Source of the DNA: Sva-07 sp942492715
GTDB taxonomy: Bacteria; Actinomycetota; Acidimicrobiia; Acidimicrobiales; Ilumatobacteraceae
Length of the DNA: 64,000 bases
NCBI GenBank assembly: GCA_942492715.1
Contig: CALOFW010000024.1
Span: forward strand, 1 to 64,000
Direction: 5' to 3'
Shown in pieces: positions 16,166 through 25,617 of this stretch (positions within the stretch are counted from its first letter, which is position 1; each line of letters starts with the position of its first letter). The notes under the pieces are model-generated. The model searched no databases. It worked only from the letters and a program-made list of their open reading frames with translations, and was not told the origin of the DNA. The position numbers and the translations under genes were made by a program.

Positions 16166-16183
16166 TCACCCGGCGGTGGGTGA
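16166..16183. terminator. Short hairpin after the Dabb gene
   Basis: TCACCC-GGCGGT-GGGTGA forms a 6-bp stem between convergent genes. Weak terminator candidate; the rest of the ~230-bp gap shows nothing. Confidence 0.3.
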
Positions 16184-16312
16184 CGCTCGGACCGACAGCG
16201 ATCGGTAGGACCGGCTGCGCTCCAACCCGTCACACGGAACGAGGTGCGGTGTCGTTCGGACAGCCGTGTCGGTGTTGACGATGGCGGCCGCTACCGAGAT
16301 CACACCGTGGGG

Positions 16313-17287
16313 CTACCAGGCGTACGCTTCGGGTGCCGTACCGCCGGGGCCAGGGAAGATGGCATCGATCGATGTCAGCGTGTCTGGAGCGAGGGTGATC
16401 TCGAGCGAGCGCAGCGAGGCGCCGTCGAGCTGGCCAAGAGTGCGCGGGCCGATGATCGGGCAGGTGACGCCATCCTGTGCGAGCAACCACGCCAACGCCA
16501 TCGCAGCAGGCTCCTCACCGAGATCAGCGCACAGCTGCTCCCATTGCTCCAGCTGCGGGCGCAGCTTGTCGATCCGCTTCAGCGATTGTGGGGACCGGCG
16601 ACGGGCGCGGTCGGAGTCACCGAGTACGCCGCCGAGCAGCCCGCCCGACAGCGGGCTCCACGGGATCACGCCGACGCCGTACTCCCGGCATGCCGGAAGT
16701 ACCTCGAGTTCGACGGTGCGCACCAAGAGGTTGTAGTGGCTCTGCTCGCTGACGAGGCCGAGTGTGTTCCGGCGGGCGGCGGCTTCGTTCGCTCGAGCGA
16801 TGTGCCATCCGGCGAAGTTGCTGCTGCCGACGTAGGTGATCTTGCCCTGCTGGACCAGGGTGTCCATCGCCTGCCAGACCTCGTCCCAGGGCGCGGTGCG
16901 GTCGATGTGGTGCATCTGGTAGAGGTCGATGTGGTCGGTCTGCATCCGCCGAAGGCTGTCCTCACACGCCATCCGGATGTGACGTGCCGACAACCGGCCA
17001 TCATTCGGCCACTCCGACATCGCTCCGAAGAGCTTCGTCGCCAGGACGATCTTGTCCCGCCTGCCGCCGCCCTGGGCGAACCAGCGTCCGATGATCGATT
17101 CGGTGGCGCCAGCGCCCTTGTCGCCGCCGTAGCGGTTCGCTGTGTCGAAGAAGTTGATCCCGAGCTCGACCGCGCGGTCCATGATCGCGAACGACTCGTC
17201 CTCGGGCGTCTGCGGTCCGAAGTTCATCGTGCCGAGACACAGCTCGCTGACCTGGAGAGCGGTTCGGCCCAGTCTTCGATAGCGCAT
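16313..17287 (-). CDS. Aldo/keto reductase
   Basis: 324 residues, full length. MRYRRLGRTALQVSELCLGT opens the TIM barrel; the catalytic tetrad is visible as Asp in FFDTANRYGG with Tyr, Lys in KIVLATKLFG and His in DLYQMHHID. C-terminal motifs (GVIPWSPLSGGLLGG, TCPIIGPRTLGQLDG) form the NADPH pocket. It belongs to the large YajO/PdxI-like AKR group acting on aldehydes or ketones; substrate unknown. A GAGGCT box lies 6 nt upstream of the ATG. Confidence 0.92.
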   Translation of the reverse strand: MRYRRLGRTALQVSELCLGTMNFGPQTPEDESFAIMDRAVELGINFFDTANRYGGDKGAGATESIIGRWFAQGGGRRDKIVLATKLFGAMSEWPNDGRLSARHIRMACEDSLRRMQTDHIDLYQMHHIDRTAPWDEVWQAMDTLVQQGKITYVGSSNFAGWHIARANEAAARRNTLGLVSEQSHYNLLVRTVELEVLPACREYGVGVIPWSPLSGGLLGGVLGDSDRARRRSPQSLKRIDKLRPQLEQWEQLCADLGEEPAAMALAWLLAQDGVTCPIIGPRTLGQLDGASLRSLEITLAPDTLTSIDAIFPGPGGTAPEAYAW

Positions 17288-17586
17288 TGGCCCAGCCTCG
17301 CAGACCCACCTGCCTACGCCCGACGCCGAGCGATCCGCGACCAGTCCGCCCTCGACTCCCTCGTCGCTCGGACCTGTTCGTCAGATGTCGCAGCAGGCGG
17401 AGGAACCACGGACGGTCTTTCACGCCTCGAAGGTCCGGGTGTGGCTCGACGAGGGTCGTCTCGGTAGAGGTTCCTCAACCGGACAGTCATGGGTCCGCGG
17501 CAACGCGTCCGGAGGAGCGTGATCACGTGCGGCGTCGAGTCGTGCCGAGCCCGCACACTTCGCCGGTCTCCGGGTTGGCTTCGGAG
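17288..17586. other. Intergenic, nothing recognised
   Basis: About 300 bp between the lipoprotein end and the aldo/keto reductase start. Apart from the reductase promoter region I see no gene, repeat or structured element. Confidence 0.4.
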
Positions 17587-19254
17587 TCAGTCGCAGGTTG
17601 ACGGATCGCCTGCCCACATTGATGCGACCAGTGCGTCGTCGGGTGGGAGTTCGAGGAGCCAGAAGACCTCGAGCACTTCGGTTGACAGCTCGATGCTGTC
17701 CCATGCGGGTTCGATGCTGAATCCTTCGATGCCTTGCTGCGTGGCGAAATCGGTGAGTGCCTGGGTGGTTTCGGGCCCGACGATGCCATCGACGGCCAGG
17801 TTCGCGCCGTGGCGGTTGAGTGCCTTCTGGAGTTCGATGGCGAACGGTTCGTCAATGAAGTAGTAGGGAAGGTTGATCGACCAGTCGAACGCGCCGGAGA
17901 CCGATCCGGACTGTTCGGTGATCTGGAAGCCCCACTGGGTGACATCGGGGATCATCGGCGACGAGTTGGGCAGCGAGCGGACTTGGCGGGCACTCGAGTC
18001 GATTCCGATGCCGTCGGCCGTGGTGAGCGACACCCGAGGTGGCGCAGTCGGTTCCAGGGTCCACGACGCGAAGTGCAAGGGTGCCGGTGGGAGTTCAGAG
18101 CTACCGGGCCAGTCGGTGAACAGGACGCGCAGGCCCGTTGAGCTCCAGGAGATCGCTCTGGTCTCCTCGACTGCGAGGACACACTCCGGCTCCGTCGAGG
18201 TCGTGTCGCTGTCGGGCGGGCCGAGCCATTCGACGAGCACAGCGAGTGCGGCCTCGGCTGGGGTTCCGAAGCCGATGGGGCCCAGACCGCCGGCGCGGAG
18301 TATCTCGGTCGAGCCGGGTGAGTCGACGTGCGTGATCGCGGGTCGGGGCTGGAGGGTGGCGATGATGACGTCGTCTGGCGGGAGGCCGAGCTGCTGACCG
18401 ATCTCGGGGGTGAGCCACAACTGCGGAGTGAACGGTTCGATGCCGTGTGCCGTCAGGAAGTCTTTCCAGACGGCCTGCGTACGGGGTCCCCATTCGCCAT
18501 CGACGACGAGGTCGGCGCCGTCGTCGTTGAGCGCTTCCTGCACTGCTGCGACGTCAGACCCGTCCATGGCGGTCGTCGCAGGAACCCAATCCAATCGACC
18601 CCAGTACCCGCCTCCCGCACCGACGGTGACGTAGAAGCTGTCGAGCAGCCCTTCGTTGTAGGTGAACTCGACCGACGGCACAGCCGCTCGGAGTTCGCCA
18701 ACGGTCATACCGGGATACAAACCGCCGTCGGTGACGAGGCGAGTATCGCCCGGCGCGACGGTTGCATGCCAGTCCCCGAAGTGCAGCGCCGTCTGCTCCT
18801 GTGGCCAGACATCACGAGTCGTGTCGACCAACGCGACCTCGAGGCCGTAGCCGTCCCAGACTGCCAGCCGCCCGCTGTCGACGATGCGTAGTTCTCGAAG
18901 GCACTCGAGCCAGTCCGCCCCTTCGACGCACTCGCCGCCTGGTCCGATCGGCTCGACACGATCAGGAGCACCAAGAACCTCAGTGAACTCTGCGATCGTT
19001 TCCTCGGCCGGAGCGCCGAAGTCAACCGGACCCAGGCCGTTGGAGCGCAGCACGGCCAGCTCCATCGCCGGTGACTCAACCATCGTGTCGACCGTCGGGG
19101 CTGACGTCGTTTCCGGAGTGGCCGGTTCGGTCGTCGTCGACGTCGAAGGTGGAGTGGTCGGGTCGGCACCAGGCGGCGAAGATCCCCCGTCACCTCCACA
19201 ACCGGCAGCCAGCAACAACACCACTGCCACAACAGGGACACCGTGGCCCCGCAT
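17587..19254 (-). CDS. Lipoprotein with two copies of a peptidoglycan-binding-like module
   Basis: 555 residues. The N-terminus has a lipoprotein signal peptide with lipobox LLLAAGCGG, followed by a Thr/Pro/Ser linker. The body is an internal duplication: a unit with LGPVDFGAPAEETIAEFTEV and LGAPD near residue 73 recurs as LGPIGFGTPAEAALAVLVEW near 325, and each unit ends in a PG_binding_1-like helix set (VQEALNDDGADLVVDGEWGP and LQKALNRHGANLAVDGIVGP). So it is an envelope protein likely to contact the cell wall. No catalytic motif is seen. Single gene. Confidence 0.75.
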   Translation of the reverse strand: MRGHGVPVVAVVLLLAAGCGGDGGSSPPGADPTTPPSTSTTTEPATPETTSAPTVDTMVESPAMELAVLRSNGLGPVDFGAPAEETIAEFTEVLGAPDRVEPIGPGGECVEGADWLECLRELRIVDSGRLAVWDGYGLEVALVDTTRDVWPQEQTALHFGDWHATVAPGDTRLVTDGGLYPGMTVGELRAAVPSVEFTYNEGLLDSFYVTVGAGGGYWGRLDWVPATTAMDGSDVAAVQEALNDDGADLVVDGEWGPRTQAVWKDFLTAHGIEPFTPQLWLTPEIGQQLGLPPDDVIIATLQPRPAITHVDSPGSTEILRAGGLGPIGFGTPAEAALAVLVEWLGPPDSDTTSTEPECVLAVEETRAISWSSTGLRVLFTDWPGSSELPPAPLHFASWTLEPTAPPRVSLTTADGIGIDSSARQVRSLPNSSPMIPDVTQWGFQITEQSGSVSGAFDWSINLPYYFIDEPFAIELQKALNRHGANLAVDGIVGPETTQALTDFATQQGIEGFSIEPAWDSIELSTEVLEVFWLLELPPDDALVASMWAGDPSTCD

Positions 19255-19692
19255 CCGTCACTCACCTCCGGCCTCACCGTCCACCTCGAGCCGCGCAACC
19301 ACCAGAGGCCAACGACAGTTCGGCACGGCACACGACATCGGCGCCTACCGAGCACCCCAGATTCACTGGTCGCAACGTGTCTCGGTTGGGGGACCGCAAT
19401 CGGACACTCTCACGTACGGATCGGGGAGCTCGCGTGGCCCCACCCGGGAAGTCTCACTTGCGTGGTCGAATCGATTCTCAACGACGGCCCACCATTCGTC
19501 ACACCAACACTGTTGCGGTGATGCCGTGCCCTCGCCACTCCGATCGTCGCCTCGCGCCCGGAGGCGTCGCGTCATCCTGCAGTCGTCGATGTCCCAGCCG
19601 GAGTGGACGATCGCGGACCAAACCGTGCCCAGAAGATGGAGGTCTGTCCGACCCTCTTCCCGTCGCCGTTCAGCTCCGACCAGAAAGCGTGG
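19255..19692. other. Intergenic stretch, ~440 bp
   Basis: Lies between the start of the 17587 lipoprotein and the end of the nuclease gene. Short frames on both strands look non-coding by composition. No repeat or clear promoter was found beyond the expected lipoprotein promoter. Confidence 0.35.
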
Positions 19693-20631
19693 TCAGCCGG
19701 ATTCGCCGTACGACAGCAAGGCAACGATGTTGCCGTTCCGATCGCGGAGGAACACGGTGTCGCCGCTGTTGTTCCACACGGCGCTACCCGACACGCACCA
19801 GTAGCGGGCGGTCTCGTCGCCCGGACCACAGCCGCTGAACAGGGTGACCTCGGCGCCAGGTTCCAGCCGCAGGTCCGTGAACGTGTAGCGGTGCGACGCC
19901 GATTCGTCGGCGACCTCCCAACCGTCGAGATCGATCACCTCGGCGCCGGCGTTGCTGAACCGGACCCACTCACCGTTCAGGTTCACCCCGTCGTCGCCGG
20001 GCGCATCAGCGTTGACGTCGATGACGATCTCCACGCCATCGAGATCGCTCGCGCCACACGCATCCGGCGACCAGAGGCCGCGACCCTCTCGCTGCGCAGT
20101 CCGCTGCAGCTCGGCGTAGGTGTCGGCGCGGGCATCGTCGGGCGGATAACGCCGCGCGATCGCGAACCCGTTCGCGACGAGCTCGGCACCGACATCGACA
20201 CCATCGGCCGTCTCGACGTAGCGCAACGCGCGTCCGAACTGATCGACGTCGGACCGGTCGACCACGAGCACCAGGTCGTTCCCGGTCACCAACTCGGCGA
20301 GGGCATCGGTCGCCTCGTCGCTGAAGCACTCGCCCGACTCGGGCGTGTTGACGCCGATGATCCGAACCTCCAGCTCCCCAGTCGGACCCGACACGTACAG
20401 CGTGTCGCCGTCGACGATCTCGGTGCTCCGCCAGGCGTCCGTCCCCTCGGTTGCGCTCGCCGGTGGAGGGTTCGAGGTGCGGGTCTCGACCGAGGATCCG
20501 CCGGCGGCTCCGTCCGAGCTCGCCGAGGTGCAACCTGCCAGCAGGGCCGCGGCGACCAGTCCGACCAGTGCGGCGCGGCGCCGTTCGTGTCGTCGCAACC
20601 CGATCGCACCCGGCCGCTGGAGTCGTGGCAT
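19693..20631 (-). CDS. Secreted thermonuclease (SNase-like) with lamin-tail domain
   Basis: 312 residues from ATG 20631. Basic N-terminus, hydrophobic helix and lipobox ALLAGCTS make it a lipoprotein. The nuclease domain has STEIVDGDTLYVSG, VRIIGVNTPESGECF and RALRYVETADGVDVGAEL, with NGFAIARRYPPD: the Arg-Asp-Glu-Arg pattern of staphylococcal nuclease, although the usual catalytic Glu/Arg stretch is modified. The C-terminal ~110 residues (NLNGEWVRFSNAGAEVIDL, DGWEV, WNNSGDTVFLRDRNGN) form an LTD immunoglobulin-like domain often joined to secreted nucleases. Likely degrades extracellular DNA. Confidence 0.88.
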   Translation of the reverse strand: MPRLQRPGAIGLRRHERRRAALVGLVAAALLAGCTSASSDGAAGGSSVETRTSNPPPASATEGTDAWRSTEIVDGDTLYVSGPTGELEVRIIGVNTPESGECFSDEATDALAELVTGNDLVLVVDRSDVDQFGRALRYVETADGVDVGAELVANGFAIARRYPPDDARADTYAELQRTAQREGRGLWSPDACGASDLDGVEIVIDVNADAPGDDGVNLNGEWVRFSNAGAEVIDLDGWEVADESASHRYTFTDLRLEPGAEVTLFSGCGPGDETARYWCVSGSAVWNNSGDTVFLRDRNGNIVALLSYGESG

Positions 20632-20751
20632 CGCCGACACCTTCGCACCGGTCGAGTTCGAGTCACAACACACCGGGACGGAGACTCCCCCGGGCCAATG
20701 CTGGCCCGCCAACTGTGACACACCCCTTGTTCATACTGATCATGTGGACAC

Positions 20752-20966
20752 CGACACGATCACCGAACCGTCCGGCACCTGCCGCTGCGCCGTCGAGGTC
20801 ACTGAGAAGAAGCAGCGCTCGCCTCCCTCGGGTTCCGGCATCCGGACGAGCTCGGCTCCTGTCGACCACCCTGCAGAGGGTGATGGGGTTCGACGAGCGC
20901 TGGCCCGTCTCGATCGACGTGTTCGGCGCCGACTCGCCGTGCGAGGCCTGCTTCTGGGAGGCGTGA
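20752..20966 (+). pseudogene. Small unknown gene with a frameshift
   Basis: A GTG at 20752 opens TDTITEPSGTCRCAVEVTEK in one frame; after a shift near 20830-20870 another frame ends RVMGFDERWPVSIDVFGADS, CEACFWEA and a stop. Both halves look coding but are in different frames. The Cys-containing ends (CRC and CEAC) might bind metal. Unrecognised; could be noise. Confidence 0.3.
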
Positions 20967-21090
20967 ATGAATGCACCGGGCTCGGTCGACAGGCACAGCG
21001 CACTCGACCGCACCGGTTCCCCACGTGTCCGCGAGCTGCTCGCGTCACGGACGGTCGCGACGAGCTGACGCGTCCGCCAGTGATCTCGGC

Positions 21091-21498
21091 TCAGGGTTCC
21101 GGTTCGTCCGTTGCGCCCAGCTCGGGCGTGACCTCGTCGGCGGGTACGGTGCCGAACTGCTGGACGAGCTCACGGCTGATCTCGATGTGTCGAAGCAGGA
21201 AGGCACTCTCAGCGAGCCGCTTCCGGCGGAGCCAGCCGGTGACTTCGTCGTTGCACTTGCTCGCATTGCACGAGCCACACGCAGGCACCACGTTCTCGAG
21301 CGTGTATCGACCGCCGCGCGACAGCGGCAGCACACAGTCGCGTTGCATCGGCGACCCCGACTCGCCGCAGTAGGCGCAGCCACCCCACGCGCCCTTCAGA
21401 GCTGCCCACTGATCGTCGGAGAGATCGTTCTCGGCGCGTTTCATGCGCCGCTGACGCCTCGTTGCGGCTCGCTTCCGGCGAGTCCGGTTGGCGGCCAT
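21091..21498 (-). CDS. HNH endonuclease-like protein with Cys at the first catalytic position
   Basis: 135 residues from MAANRTRRKRAATRRQRR. It has the zinc-binding pairs CAYCG and CGSCN framing a treble-clef HNH core: RDCVLPLSRGGRYTLENVVP then ACGSCNASKCND. In most HNH nucleases the position of Cys in RDCVLP is the catalytic His, so activity may differ, or this is a subfamily trait. The N-terminus is strongly basic. Stands alone upstream of a truncated methyltransferase gene. Confidence 0.75.
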   Translation of the reverse strand: MAANRTRRKRAATRRQRRMKRAENDLSDDQWAALKGAWGGCAYCGESGSPMQRDCVLPLSRGGRYTLENVVPACGSCNASKCNDEVTGWLRRKRLAESAFLLRHIEISRELVQQFGTVPADEVTPELGATDEPEP

Positions 21499-21647
21499 CG
21501 TCCAAGGGTAAGTCCTGACATCCTCGGGCATCGGGCATCTGCAGTCGAACCCGGCATTCGCGGGCGATCCGCCCCTCGTCGAAACGTCGGCGAGTCGCTT
21601 CGGGAACGATCGCTACGTTCTGGGCATGATGATGACGGTGATGGCCC

Positions 21648-21950
21648 GTGTCCGGGCGACTCCCAACCGAGCGCGACACGAGGCGTCGGGAACTCGGTCA
21701 GAACTTTCTCGTTGATCGACACGTCATCGAACGGTTCATTCGTTCGCTCGACCTGCGCGCCGGCGAACTCGTCGTCGATCTCGGCGCCGGCACGGGTTCT
21801 CTGACGCTTCCGCTGCTCGCCGCCGGCGTCGATGTCTGGGCGGTGGAGCGCGATCCCGTCTGGTCGACGCGCCTGCGGCAGAGCATCGAGACTCGCGGCG
21901 CACACGGCAATTCCCGCGTCATCGACGCAGACCTCCGTCGGCTGCTGCAG
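21648..21950 (+). pseudogene. Truncated Erm-type 23S rRNA adenine N6-methyltransferase
   Basis: Starts SGRLPTERDTRRRELGQNFL (GTG 21648), then VDRHVIERFIRSLDLRAGEL and VVDLGAGTGSLTLPLL (SAM motif I) and VWAVERDPVWSTRLRQ. This is the N-terminal third of the Erm/KsgA family, and the RRRELGQNFLVD block is Erm-like. After about residue 95 (DADLRRLL) the similarity ends and non-coding sequence runs into the tail of the acyl-CoA synthetase gene. A full Erm has about 250 residues, so target recognition is lost. A TACGTT box lies 6 nt before an out-of-frame ATG at 21626, hinting at an additional shift near the start. Confidence 0.65.
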
Positions 21951-21999
21951 CTTCATCGAGCGGCTTCGTCGGGCTGCTCGATTGCGGGCCGATCGAGGG

Positions 22000-23853
22000 T
22001 CAGGTCTCGACCGTCGCACCGAACAAGTAGCCGTCCAGAACCTGTTGGAGTTCGGAGGAGGCCTGGTCGTCGCTTTCGCCGAGAGTGACCCGCACCGTCA
22101 TACCTCGCGGGCCGCCGGCGGTCACCTCGACGTCGCCCTGCAACCCCCGCTCGTCGAGGAGTTCCTGCACGACCTGCTCGACCGCGTCTTGACGCAGGAT
22201 CGGCTTGAAGATCTTGCCGACGGCGGTCATCGGAACGGCATCGACGATGCGAATGTGTTTGGGCCATGCCGGCCGTTCGCTGATCTCGGCTTCCGCGAAC
22301 TCGCGGAGTTCGTCCTCGGTGACGCTGGAGTCGGGGAGGAGCTCGACGTAACAGACCGGCAGTTCTCCGGCGTACGAATCGGGCATTCCGACTGCTGCGG
22401 CGAGGGCAACGGCCGGGTGACGCTGAAGGGTGTTCTCGATCATCAGGGGGTCGATGTTGTGACCGCTGCGGATGATGAGGTCCTTCGACCGGCCCGCGAT
22501 GTAGATCCTGCCGTCGTCGTCGGTGAACGCGAGGTCCCCGCTGTTGAGCTCCCCGTCGACGAACGTCCCGACGTTCTGCTCGGGGTCGAGATAGCCGGGC
22601 GACACCGTCGGTCCCGCGACCGTCAGCACGCCGACCTCTCCCGCGTCGCACTCCTCGCCGAGCGACCCGTCGTCGGTGAGCCGACGAACCGTGACCGTCG
22701 TGTAAGGGAGGCGGAGTCCGACCGAACCTGCGCCGCCGTCGCCTTCGAACGGATTGCAGGCGATGAGTCCCGATGCCTCGGTCATCCCGTAGATCTCGTT
22801 GAGCTTCTTACCCGTGACCGCCTCGAACTTCTCGCGCACGGCAACGGGAAGCGACGAGGCGCCCGTCAAGCCGCCCCGGACCGAACTGATGTCGGCACCG
22901 TCGAGCGGTACTTCGGCAATCGCACCGATCGACGTCGGAACCCCGCCGGCAAGCGTGACGCCGTGGCGCTCGCAGATGCGCCAGAAATTCGAGACCATCG
23001 CCGGGTTCCTGAGTCCCGACGGAGACATCAGCACGACTTCGGACCCGCTCAGGAACGTGCTGATGCCGAGCAGGATCGTGCCCGCGACATGGAACATCGG
23101 CAAGGTGCCGGTCACGACGTCGTCGGGCCCGAGGTTCATCAGAGCAGCACACCCGAAGGCTGCAGCCAGCTGGCCCTCGTGGCTGTGCGCAGCGAGCTTC
23201 GGGACGCCCGTCGTCCCGCCGGTGTGGAAGTAGGCGGCGACATCGTCGCCGCTCCGAGGGGCAGCGAAGGACAGCCGGTCCGGCGGATGATCACCCACGG
23301 CATCGACGAGATCGACGACCCCAGCGACCGGAGGGGTCCCTGGAGGAGCCACCCGCACCAACTCGAGATCGGGCATCTGGCGCTTCAACTCGAGCGACTT
23401 CTCCCAGATGTCGAGCTGCGGATGCGGTCCGAACGTGACGAGCACGTTCGCACCCGACGCTTCCAGGAGATGACCGATGTGCTCGGGCTTCAGCAGGAAG
23501 TTGATCGGTACCGCGTAGCCGGCGGTTTCGGCCGCCCACAACACGGCATGGGTCTCGATGAGCGTCGGGAGCATGAAGGCCACCCCCGGTCGCGCGCCGC
23601 CGAGGTCGGAGAACATGTTCGCGGTTCGAGTGACCAGCCCCAGCAACTCCGCGTACGTCACACTCCGGGCCTGCTCGTCGTCATCCCCCGTCATCACCAT
23701 CGTCAGCGCCGTGCGATCGCCGTGCACATCTGCGGCTCGCACGAAGACGTCGTACACGCTGTTGCCCGGCAAGCGGTCTCCGAGTGGCATCTCCGACTCG
23801 AACCGCTCGACGTCGGACAACGTCCTCAACGGACTCTCGAGCCAACTCGTCAT
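22000..23853 (-). CDS. AMP-dependent acyl-CoA synthetase (FadD-like)
   Basis: 617 residues from ATG 23853. ANL-superfamily motifs are all present: YFHTGGTTGVPKLAAHSHEG (P-loop-like core), YGMTEASGL (A5), LNSGDLAFTDDDGRIYIAGR (A7/A8), SKDLIIRSGHNIDP and GKIFKPILRQ with the catalytic C-terminal Lys. It activates a fatty or other carboxylic acid to an acyl-adenylate and then the CoA thioester. The last ~50 residues (VEVTAGGPRGMTVRVTLGES) extend beyond the usual end as a small beta-like tail. No adjacent lipid gene besides a thioesterase 5 kb away. Confidence 0.92.
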   Translation of the reverse strand: MTSWLESPLRTLSDVERFESEMPLGDRLPGNSVYDVFVRAADVHGDRTALTMVMTGDDDEQARSVTYAELLGLVTRTANMFSDLGGARPGVAFMLPTLIETHAVLWAAETAGYAVPINFLLKPEHIGHLLEASGANVLVTFGPHPQLDIWEKSLELKRQMPDLELVRVAPPGTPPVAGVVDLVDAVGDHPPDRLSFAAPRSGDDVAAYFHTGGTTGVPKLAAHSHEGQLAAAFGCAALMNLGPDDVVTGTLPMFHVAGTILLGISTFLSGSEVVLMSPSGLRNPAMVSNFWRICERHGVTLAGGVPTSIGAIAEVPLDGADISSVRGGLTGASSLPVAVREKFEAVTGKKLNEIYGMTEASGLIACNPFEGDGGAGSVGLRLPYTTVTVRRLTDDGSLGEECDAGEVGVLTVAGPTVSPGYLDPEQNVGTFVDGELNSGDLAFTDDDGRIYIAGRSKDLIIRSGHNIDPLMIENTLQRHPAVALAAAVGMPDSYAGELPVCYVELLPDSSVTEDELREFAEAEISERPAWPKHIRIVDAVPMTAVGKIFKPILRQDAVEQVVQELLDERGLQGDVEVTAGGPRGMTVRVTLGESDDQASSELQQVLDGYLFGATVET

Positions 23854-24041
23854 CGTCGATCCCCCGATCGCATCGGCCCACTGTGGCCCCGTTGCTGTCA
23901 GTCGCGCACCATAGTGGGTTCGAGGAAGTGTCGTGACCCGAGACTCCGCTCGTCGGCCGAGGGCCGGACGGCCCTGCGACGGCCGTTGGGTGTCGGTACG
24001 GTCGTGGTGAGACAGCATCGAGCCACAACGAGGAGACCGCC

Positions 24042-25511
24042 ATGTCGTCAGATCCGATACCGGCCGGATACAACACACCGGTCCCGTCGAAGATCCTCAC
24101 CCCCGACCGTGTCGACTCACGCCTGGGGGCCCTCGAGTTCACCGACGGCATACCGACCGCCGAGACGGCCGATCGGCTGTTCGACAACCTCGACCACATG
24201 CGCGCGGTCGAGGTGTTCCTCAACTGCATTCCCGCGGCCTCGATGGAGGCGATGCGCCTCGGCTACGCCGGCGTCGGCGCGGATGCCTGCCACAAGATGC
24301 TGATCATGGACGGGCTGTTGAACTCCGATGCGTTCTTCCTGACCGGCAACACCGACACGGTGTACTGCGGCGGTTTCCTCGACCTCGAGCAGGACGGGCC
24401 CACGGTGGTGGAGATCCCGCCAGGATGCGGGCCGGGCACGGTCAACGATGCGTGGTTCCGGTTCGTGATCGACATGGGCGGCCCCGGTCCCGACCGCGGC
24501 CAGGGCGGCAAGTACCTGATCCTGCCGCCCGGCTACGACGGCGACGTCCCCGACGGCTACTTCGTTGCCACGTCGTCCTCGTACAGCAACTGGATCATCC
24601 TGCGCGGGTTCCTCGTCGACGGCAAGCCCGACGCATCGACGAAGATGTTCGAGGACGGGTTGAAGATCTATCCACTCTCCCGAGCGGCCAACCCGCCGGC
24701 GATGGAGTTCCTGTCGGAGATCGGAGACCTGTTCAACACGGTCCACGCCAACGACGTGCAGTTCTACGACGAGCTCGCCCCGGTGATCCAACGCGAACCG
24801 ATCGAGATGATCGACGTGGAGACACGCGGGCTGCTCGCCTCGATCGGCATCCACAAGGACCGTCCGTTCGCGCCCGACGAGCGGATGCGGAGCATCCTCG
24901 TCGACGCCGCCGCGGTCGCCAATGCAACCGCCCGTGCCATCGCGTTCCGTTGGCGCACCGATGAAGCACGGATCTACGACGACCGCAAGTGGCACACCTA
25001 CTTCGTCGGCGGCGACTACCAGTGGCTCCGCGACGAAGGTCGTGGAGGTCGCTACCTCGATGCACGGACGTTCTTCTTCTACGTGGCGACGGTCAACACG
25101 CCGGCCATGGCGCTCGAGATCGTCGGTGCCGGATCGCAGTACGCGGGCGTCGATGTCGACGCCGACGGCAACTTCTTCGACGGGTCGAAGCACTACCGGT
25201 TGCGCCTACCCGCCGACGTGCCCGCCAGGAACTTCTGGTCGATCTGTGTGTACGACCCCCAGACGCGGTCGGAACTCCAGACCGGCCAACCGTTTCCGAG
25301 CCTCAACGATCTCCGTGGCTCCCTGCAGACCAACGGCGACGGTTCGGTCGACATCCTGTTCGGTCCCGAGGAGCCAGCCGAGCTGGCCACGAACTGGATC
25401 CAGACAGTGCCGGGCAAGGGCTGGTTCGCGGCGCTGCGCCTCTACGGCCCGCTCGACGCCTGGTTCGACCAGACCTGGCGTCCCGGCGACATCGAACTCG
25501 TCGACGACTGA
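24042..25511 (+). CDS. DUF1254/DUF1214 domain protein
   Basis: 489 residues. ATG 24042 follows a GAGGAGA ribosome-binding site. DUF1254 region: FLNCIPAASMEAMRLGYAGV, then LLNSDAFFLTGNTDTVYCGG, with the conserved NxDT motif; DUF1214 region: HYRLRLPADVPARNFWSICV, YDPQTRSEL and NWIQTVPGKGWFAALRLYGP. Such proteins are beta-sandwich, often secreted, of unknown function; no signal peptide here, so likely cytosolic. Divergent from the acyl-CoA synthetase with a ~190-bp promoter region. Confidence 0.88.
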   Translation: MSSDPIPAGYNTPVPSKILTPDRVDSRLGALEFTDGIPTAETADRLFDNLDHMRAVEVFLNCIPAASMEAMRLGYAGVGADACHKMLIMDGLLNSDAFFLTGNTDTVYCGGFLDLEQDGPTVVEIPPGCGPGTVNDAWFRFVIDMGGPGPDRGQGGKYLILPPGYDGDVPDGYFVATSSSYSNWIILRGFLVDGKPDASTKMFEDGLKIYPLSRAANPPAMEFLSEIGDLFNTVHANDVQFYDELAPVIQREPIEMIDVETRGLLASIGIHKDRPFAPDERMRSILVDAAAVANATARAIAFRWRTDEARIYDDRKWHTYFVGGDYQWLRDEGRGGRYLDARTFFFYVATVNTPAMALEIVGAGSQYAGVDVDADGNFFDGSKHYRLRLPADVPARNFWSICVYDPQTRSELQTGQPFPSLNDLRGSLQTNGDGSVDILFGPEEPAELATNWIQTVPGKGWFAALRLYGPLDAWFDQTWRPGDIELVDD

Positions 25512-25566
25512 TCTCTTCGGACTCGACCGGAAGTTCGCAAGGACATGGGATCGCCACCCTGCGACC

Positions 25567-25617
25567 AACCCTGCGACACGGCTGTGCGCACACTGGCGCG
25601 ACACCGACTCCCTCCTC
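25567..25617 (+). promoter_or_regulatory. Duplicated leader element, copy B
   Basis: AACCCTGCGACAC ... TGTGCGCACACT ... CCGACTCCCTCCTC, the second copy of the element at 8512-8560. It is followed by ACGAGGAG and an ATG at 25652 opening a 25-codon frame (MHHGVRRRHDCRIHPVPAPG). That peptide shares the basic, His/Arg-rich start of the 8594 protein but stops before any RHH domain, so it may be the stump of a paralogue. Confidence 0.5.
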
